A DNA stretch of 30,192 bases from Glaciecola sp. UBA983 (GTDB lineage Bacteria > Pseudomonadota > Gammaproteobacteria > Enterobacterales > Alteromonadaceae), in assembly GCA_002292215.1 (NCBI GenBank), contig DBBN01000124.1, positions 1 through 30,192 on the forward strand. The letters run 5' to 3'. Made by a program: the position numbers and the translations under genes. Of this stretch, positions 26,521-30,192 are shown one piece after another; within the stretch, counting starts at the first letter, position 1, and each line of letters begins with the position of its first letter. The notes beneath the pieces were generated by a model. It made no database searches. It saw only the letters and a list, made by a program, of their open reading frames with translations, and was not told the origin of the DNA.

Positions 26521-26609
26521 TATAATTATTGTGGCAATCTTTTATATGACTAATTGTGCCATAAAACCTGCGGGGAAGTTAATATTTTGTTAATTAAATA
26601 CCTAGAAAG

Positions 26610-26639
26610 TTGTGAACCCAAGTTCAAACAATATATACT
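26610..26639 (+). promoter_or_regulatory. Putative promoter of the tandem SGNH-hydrolase operon
   Basis: TTGTGA (26610-26615) and TATACT (26634-26639) are 18 bases apart, about 40 bases before the first SGNH start codon. The 158-base divergent region with the carbamoyltransferase is very AT-rich; I see no convincing promoter for the minus strand. Confidence 0.45.
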
Positions 26640-26678
26640 CGAAAACATAGTCACCTTGCATACCTGTGGATAATAATA

Positions 26679-28547
26679 ATGAAAAAATCCCACACATTGT
26701 TTTACGTTATTTCACTCTCCATCCCGATTCTAGTTTTATTGGGATTGGAAGGGATATTACGTATTATTGGTTATGGCAATAGCCACCAGTTATTTATACC
26801 AGTGCCTAATCAACCTGCTTATATGCAACCTAATCCGCAAGTGATCCAACGTTATTTCCCCTCCCCTGATGCGGCGCCGAATGTTGCCATTGATACGCAG
26901 TTTTTTTTAGCTCATAAACCCAAGGACTCACTCCGGATTGTGGCTATGGGTGGTTCTACTGCTGCAGGGTTTCCCTATGGTCGGTTCGGTGCACCCGCTG
27001 GAATTTTGCAACATCGGTTAAAGGGGTTATATCCACAGCGTCATATCGAAGTGATTAATGTGGCGATGTCTTCCATCAATACCTATATGCTGCGTGATTT
27101 TGTCGATGAAGTACTGGCTATAGAGCCTGATGCTATATATATCTACGCTGGACATAATGAGTATTTAGGCGTTATGGGGGTCGGCTCTAGTTATCAGGGC
27201 TTGGGCAGTCATGGGCTGAACCTGTTGTACTTAACTCTCAAAGAGTGGCGTTTGGTGCAGTTGTTGCAGTCTATTTTACTAAATATAAGCTCCAGTAGTG
27301 ATATCAGTCATGCCGACACGGGATCTGGTTCGAATAATCATGCATCGCGTACCGTTATGGCTAGTATTGCCAAAAACCAATCGATTGCTTTTGACTCACC
27401 TGCTTATCTTTCGGGGATCAGCCAATTTAACGATAACCTCCAACATATTATTACGCAATTTGGTATCGCTAAATTACCCGTATTTTTATCAACTATAGCC
27501 AGTAACGACCGCGATCAAGCGCCGTTTAATAGTACCTATCCATTACCCGAATCAGTGTTATCAGAAATTAACGCTGCACAACTCTCACTGTCCGACATTC
27601 AACGTATTTACCAGCAGCATAGTTATCACGCCCTAGTCAATTATCGTTATGCACAGGCTTTGTTAAATCAACAACGTGTAAACCTTCAGAATAAATCCAC
27701 TGACAACAATCTTACCTTGAGCAACAAACACTTCACGAATGCACGTAATTTGGATGGTTTACGTTTTCGGGCCCCTGAGCACTTTAATGCCATTATCACT
27801 GAACTCGCTCAGGCAAACTCACATGTGCATTTGGTTAATGGCAAAGCGATGTTAAACGCAGCTAGTGTCGATGGCATCATAGGTAATGATCTCATGCTGG
27901 AGCATTTACATCCCAATGCTCAGGGGTATACTTTATTAGCGCACAGTGCATTAGCTGCAATGGTTGAACAAGGCTTGTTGCCGCCTGCGCCCTATCAAGA
28001 TACGCAAAATATAGCGCAACAACATACTCAAGTCAGTGCTGCAGACATTATCTTTGCGCAACATAAAATCAATAACTTGACCTCGGACTATCCATTTACG
28101 CAAACACCGCAACCGGTTCCTAAATTAGTTCCCAATAATCCCCCTGAGAAAATCGGCTTGGCCCGTATACAGAACAATGATTACCTCGCACAACAAACCC
28201 ATTTGGTGAATCATTACCAACAAACCCAACAATGGTTACTCGCTGCTAATGCTGCAAGTACATTAGCGGATGGCCTACCTTTTAATGCTCAGTATGCCCA
28301 CGGAGCCGCAAATTTATATCGTCAAGCTGGCAGTTTTGATTATGCTCATTTTTATGCGTTACAAGCCGTTAGGCTAACCCCCAACGATATAAATATGCAA
28401 TTGAGCTTAGCCCAAATTCAATTTAATAAACGCTTATTTGAGCAAGCGTTGGTGACGCTTAAATGGGTCTTGACGCTGCAGCCAGAGCATCCTCAAGCGC
28501 AACAATATTTACAACAAATTAAACAATATGCGAGCCCATCCTCATGA
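26679..28547 (+). CDS. Membrane-anchored SGNH/GDSL-type hydrolase with TPR region (first of two paralogues)
   Basis: A 622-residue protein with an N-terminal membrane anchor (about 8-30), a long extracytoplasmic SGNH-hydrolase domain (about 80-420), and TPR-like repeats (about 515-615, for example AHFYALQAVRLTPND and ALVTLKWVLTLQPEHP). SGNH blocks are visible: GGSTAAG with Ser93, AGHNEYLG with Asn160, and LEHLHPNAQGY, where His411 is in place but the usual DxxH Asp is Glu408. A TPR-like insertion before the last block contains LDGLRFRAP, a pattern shared with the next gene. SGNH enzymes act as esterases or acetyltransferases on lipids and polysaccharides; the substrate here is unknown. Its stop overlaps the next start (ATGA). 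It is divergent from the carbamoyltransferase. Confidence 0.85.
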   Translation: MKKSHTLFYVISLSIPILVLLGLEGILRIIGYGNSHQLFIPVPNQPAYMQPNPQVIQRYFPSPDAAPNVAIDTQFFLAHKPKDSLRIVAMGGSTAAGFPYGRFGAPAGILQHRLKGLYPQRHIEVINVAMSSINTYMLRDFVDEVLAIEPDAIYIYAGHNEYLGVMGVGSSYQGLGSHGLNLLYLTLKEWRLVQLLQSILLNISSSSDISHADTGSGSNNHASRTVMASIAKNQSIAFDSPAYLSGISQFNDNLQHIITQFGIAKLPVFLSTIASNDRDQAPFNSTYPLPESVLSEINAAQLSLSDIQRIYQQHSYHALVNYRYAQALLNQQRVNLQNKSTDNNLTLSNKHFTNARNLDGLRFRAPEHFNAIITELAQANSHVHLVNGKAMLNAASVDGIIGNDLMLEHLHPNAQGYTLLAHSALAAMVEQGLLPPAPYQDTQNIAQQHTQVSAADIIFAQHKINNLTSDYPFTQTPQPVPKLVPNNPPEKIGLARIQNNDYLAQQTHLVNHYQQTQQWLLAANAASTLADGLPFNAQYAHGAANLYRQAGSFDYAHFYALQAVRLTPNDINMQLSLAQIQFNKRLFEQALVTLKWVLTLQPEHPQAQQYLQQIKQYASPSS

Positions 28548-30192
28548 AAAAAACCGCACATACTTGGGCAATGTACGGCATCGCACTGGCTATTCCAGTG
28601 ATCTTCTTTTTATTATTTGAATTAATCTTACGCGTTGTCGATTATGGTCAAGAATATCCACTGTTTATTGACAATCCGTCACATCCTGAATATCAATTGC
28701 CGCGCCCTGACATTATCAAACGCTACTTTGCCCAAGACCAACAAGCAGCGCAGCCAACCGTTAGTATGGAAGCCAACTTTTTACTTAACACCAAACCTGA
28801 TAATGGATTTCGACTATTCGTCCAAGGTGGCTCTACTGCTGCGGGATACCCTTATGGCTTAGGTGCTTCTTTAGCCGGCATGCTTGATAGTCGTGTGCGT
28901 GCGTCCAAACCTGGACACTATGTCGAAGTCGTTAATACTGCCATGTCGGCCGTGAACTCTTATACCTTACTGGATTTTGCCGATGAAATTATTGCACAAC
29001 AACCCGATGCTATCTTAGTTTATGCCGGACATAATGAGTTTTTGGGTATTTTGGGAGTTGGATCTAATTTTGTCGTATCAGACTCTGGCTTCTCGACACG
29101 CTGGTTCTTGCGCTTAAAACATTGGCGCGTGTTTCAGTTGATGCAAAATACACTCGCACAATTGTCTAATGAGGGTATGGCAGGATCAGCCGCCGCAGTG
29201 CCTGCTATTCCTGGCACTGAAGACAAATCAAATTCTGCACGCACCTTAATGTCACAAGTAGCTAAACACAAAAACATTGGCACTGATTCTGCAATTTTTA
29301 ATGCTGGAATAAACCAGTTTCGTGACAACATGCACACCTTACTCCAGCGTTATGGTCAGGCTAGCATTCCCGTATTAATTGCGACTATCGCCAGTAATGA
29401 ACAAGACCATCCACCGTTTGCAAGTCATCCGATCCCAGTCGATTTACTGCGCCAATTACAACAATTACCTACGTTAGCAAAGCCCAATCAAGTCACCACA
29501 GATTTAGCCTCGCTAATAAATGCGGCCGGTGCGTTAGCCCAACCTAGTGCTGAGTTGCATTTTAAGTTAGGCCAGTACTGTGTGGTTCGCCGACTCAATG
29601 CATGTGCACAGACCCAATTTGCGTTAGCGACCGAACATGATCTATTACGGTTTCGCGCACCAGCGGCTATCAATGAAGTCATACGTGAGCTTGCCCGGGA
29701 GTTTTCACATGTGTCACTGGTTGATGCGCAAGCGGCATTACGCCAACGCAGTCAACAGAATCTGATTGGCCGAAATGTCATGCTGGAGCATTTACACCCT
29801 AACGTCAGTGGCTATTTTGTGATTGCTAATGCATTTTATGAACGTTTATGGCAGCTCGAACTATTAGCCGACAAAAATCAACGGCAATACTATGTCGATG
29901 CAAACACAGCTTGGCAACGTCGGCCAATATTACCGAGTGAGGAATACAAAGGATTTGCTGATGTATTAACGTTAATGGCTGATTATCCATTTACGGATTC
30001 TCCACAACCGATAAATTTACCCACCCCACATAATTGGGAAACCGCATTAGGTAAAGCTGCTCATCTTAAACAAGTGAGTTGGCTGGATATGATGCAGACT
30101 GCGTTAACTCGATACAAAGAAAACAAAGATATCGAGATGGTCATTAAGACAACGCTGATCCTTGCTGATGCCCTACCCCATGATGGATACAT
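28544..30192 (+). CDS. Second SGNH/GDSL-type hydrolase with TPR-like region (partial at window end)
   Basis: An open frame of 549 codons from ATG 28544 to the window edge with no stop; the start overlaps the previous stop by four bases (ATGA), so translation is coupled. It is a diverged paralogue of the upstream gene. It has a membrane anchor (about 9-31), VQGGSTAAGYPYG (Ser97), YAGHNEFLGILGVGSN (Asn164), RFRAPAAINEV in the insertion, and MLEHLHPNVSGY with Glu415 and His418. Both copies share the unusual Glu in place of the DxxH Asp. The TPR-like C-terminus is just starting at the edge (ALTRYKENKDIEM). Having two paralogues in tandem suggests either two substrates or a heteromeric complex at the membrane. 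Confidence 0.88.
   Translation, partial: MKKTAHTWAMYGIALAIPVIFFLLFELILRVVDYGQEYPLFIDNPSHPEYQLPRPDIIKRYFAQDQQAAQPTVSMEANFLLNTKPDNGFRLFVQGGSTAAGYPYGLGASLAGMLDSRVRASKPGHYVEVVNTAMSAVNSYTLLDFADEIIAQQPDAILVYAGHNEFLGILGVGSNFVVSDSGFSTRWFLRLKHWRVFQLMQNTLAQLSNEGMAGSAAAVPAIPGTEDKSNSARTLMSQVAKHKNIGTDSAIFNAGINQFRDNMHTLLQRYGQASIPVLIATIASNEQDHPPFASHPIPVDLLRQLQQLPTLAKPNQVTTDLASLINAAGALAQPSAELHFKLGQYCVVRRLNACAQTQFALATEHDLLRFRAPAAINEVIRELAREFSHVSLVDAQAALRQRSQQNLIGRNVMLEHLHPNVSGYFVIANAFYERLWQLELLADKNQRQYYVDANTAWQRRPILPSEEYKGFADVLTLMADYPFTDSPQPINLPTPHNWETALGKAAHLKQVSWLDMMQTALTRYKENKDIEMVIKTTLILADALPHDGY

Noticed and set aside
1..30192. Search for tRNA, rRNA, CRISPR arrays, transposases, integrases and attachment sites.
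   Set aside because: Nothing with the required structure or motifs was seen on either strand.

Overview
The window looks like a chromosomal segment of an AT-rich marine gammaproteobacterium, most likely in or near the Alteromonadales. This rests on family resemblance (E. coli-like RnhA, RlmI, HrpA and ExoI; abundant c-di-GMP proteins; exported alpha-glucan enzymes) and not on a database search. I see no rRNA, tRNA, CRISPR array, insertion sequence or phage gene. Coding density is high and no gene-free stretch exceeds 300 bases; the longest gaps are about 172 bases (8750-8921) and 158 bases (26521-26678).

Layout. (1) 1-8921, mostly housekeeping: the 3' end of rnhA, rlmI on the plus strand, then a minus-strand run iaaA-like > hrpA > small PilZ protein, and a plus-strand receiver-TPR protein whose receiver lacks its phosphoacceptor Asp. 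(2) 8922-11947: sbcB (exonuclease I) and an unusually short DUF342/FapA-like protein. (3) 11979-19303, a signalling island. On the minus strand a putative porin is followed by a receiver-EAL phosphodiesterase. Divergent on the plus strand are an HTH-receiver regulator, a PhnD-like periplasmic binding protein, a membrane histidine kinase, and a receiver-coiled coil-HD-GYP-like protein split by a -1 frameshift. The shared regulatory region carries 9-bp-phased TGTCGC repeats on top of the porin promoter. (4) 19345-23880: an exported GH31 alpha-glucosidase or transglucosylase and a GH13 lipoprotein, a small alpha-glucan unit with operator-like palindromes upstream. (5) 24018-30192: a minus-strand carbamoyltransferase > SxtJ-like membrane protein > 50-residue DUF5989 protein, divergent from two tandem membrane-anchored SGNH-hydrolase/TPR paralogues, the second cut by the window end.

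How the parts may work together. The signalling island reads as one circuit: a periplasmic ligand-binding protein and kinase sense a small ligand, possibly admitted by the porin, and pass phosphate to several receivers. One receiver carries a complete EAL phosphodiesterase and another a metal-ligand-less HD-GYP domain, while the HTH-receiver may control the divergent promoters through the repeat array. The last block resembles the sxtI-J-K gene order (carbamoyltransferase plus two small membrane proteins) joined to SGNH hydrolases. It probably modifies a polymer, glycan or small molecule at the cell envelope. It is the best candidate here for an undescribed system, together with the frameshifted receiver/HD-GYP gene and the HTH-receiver repeat array.
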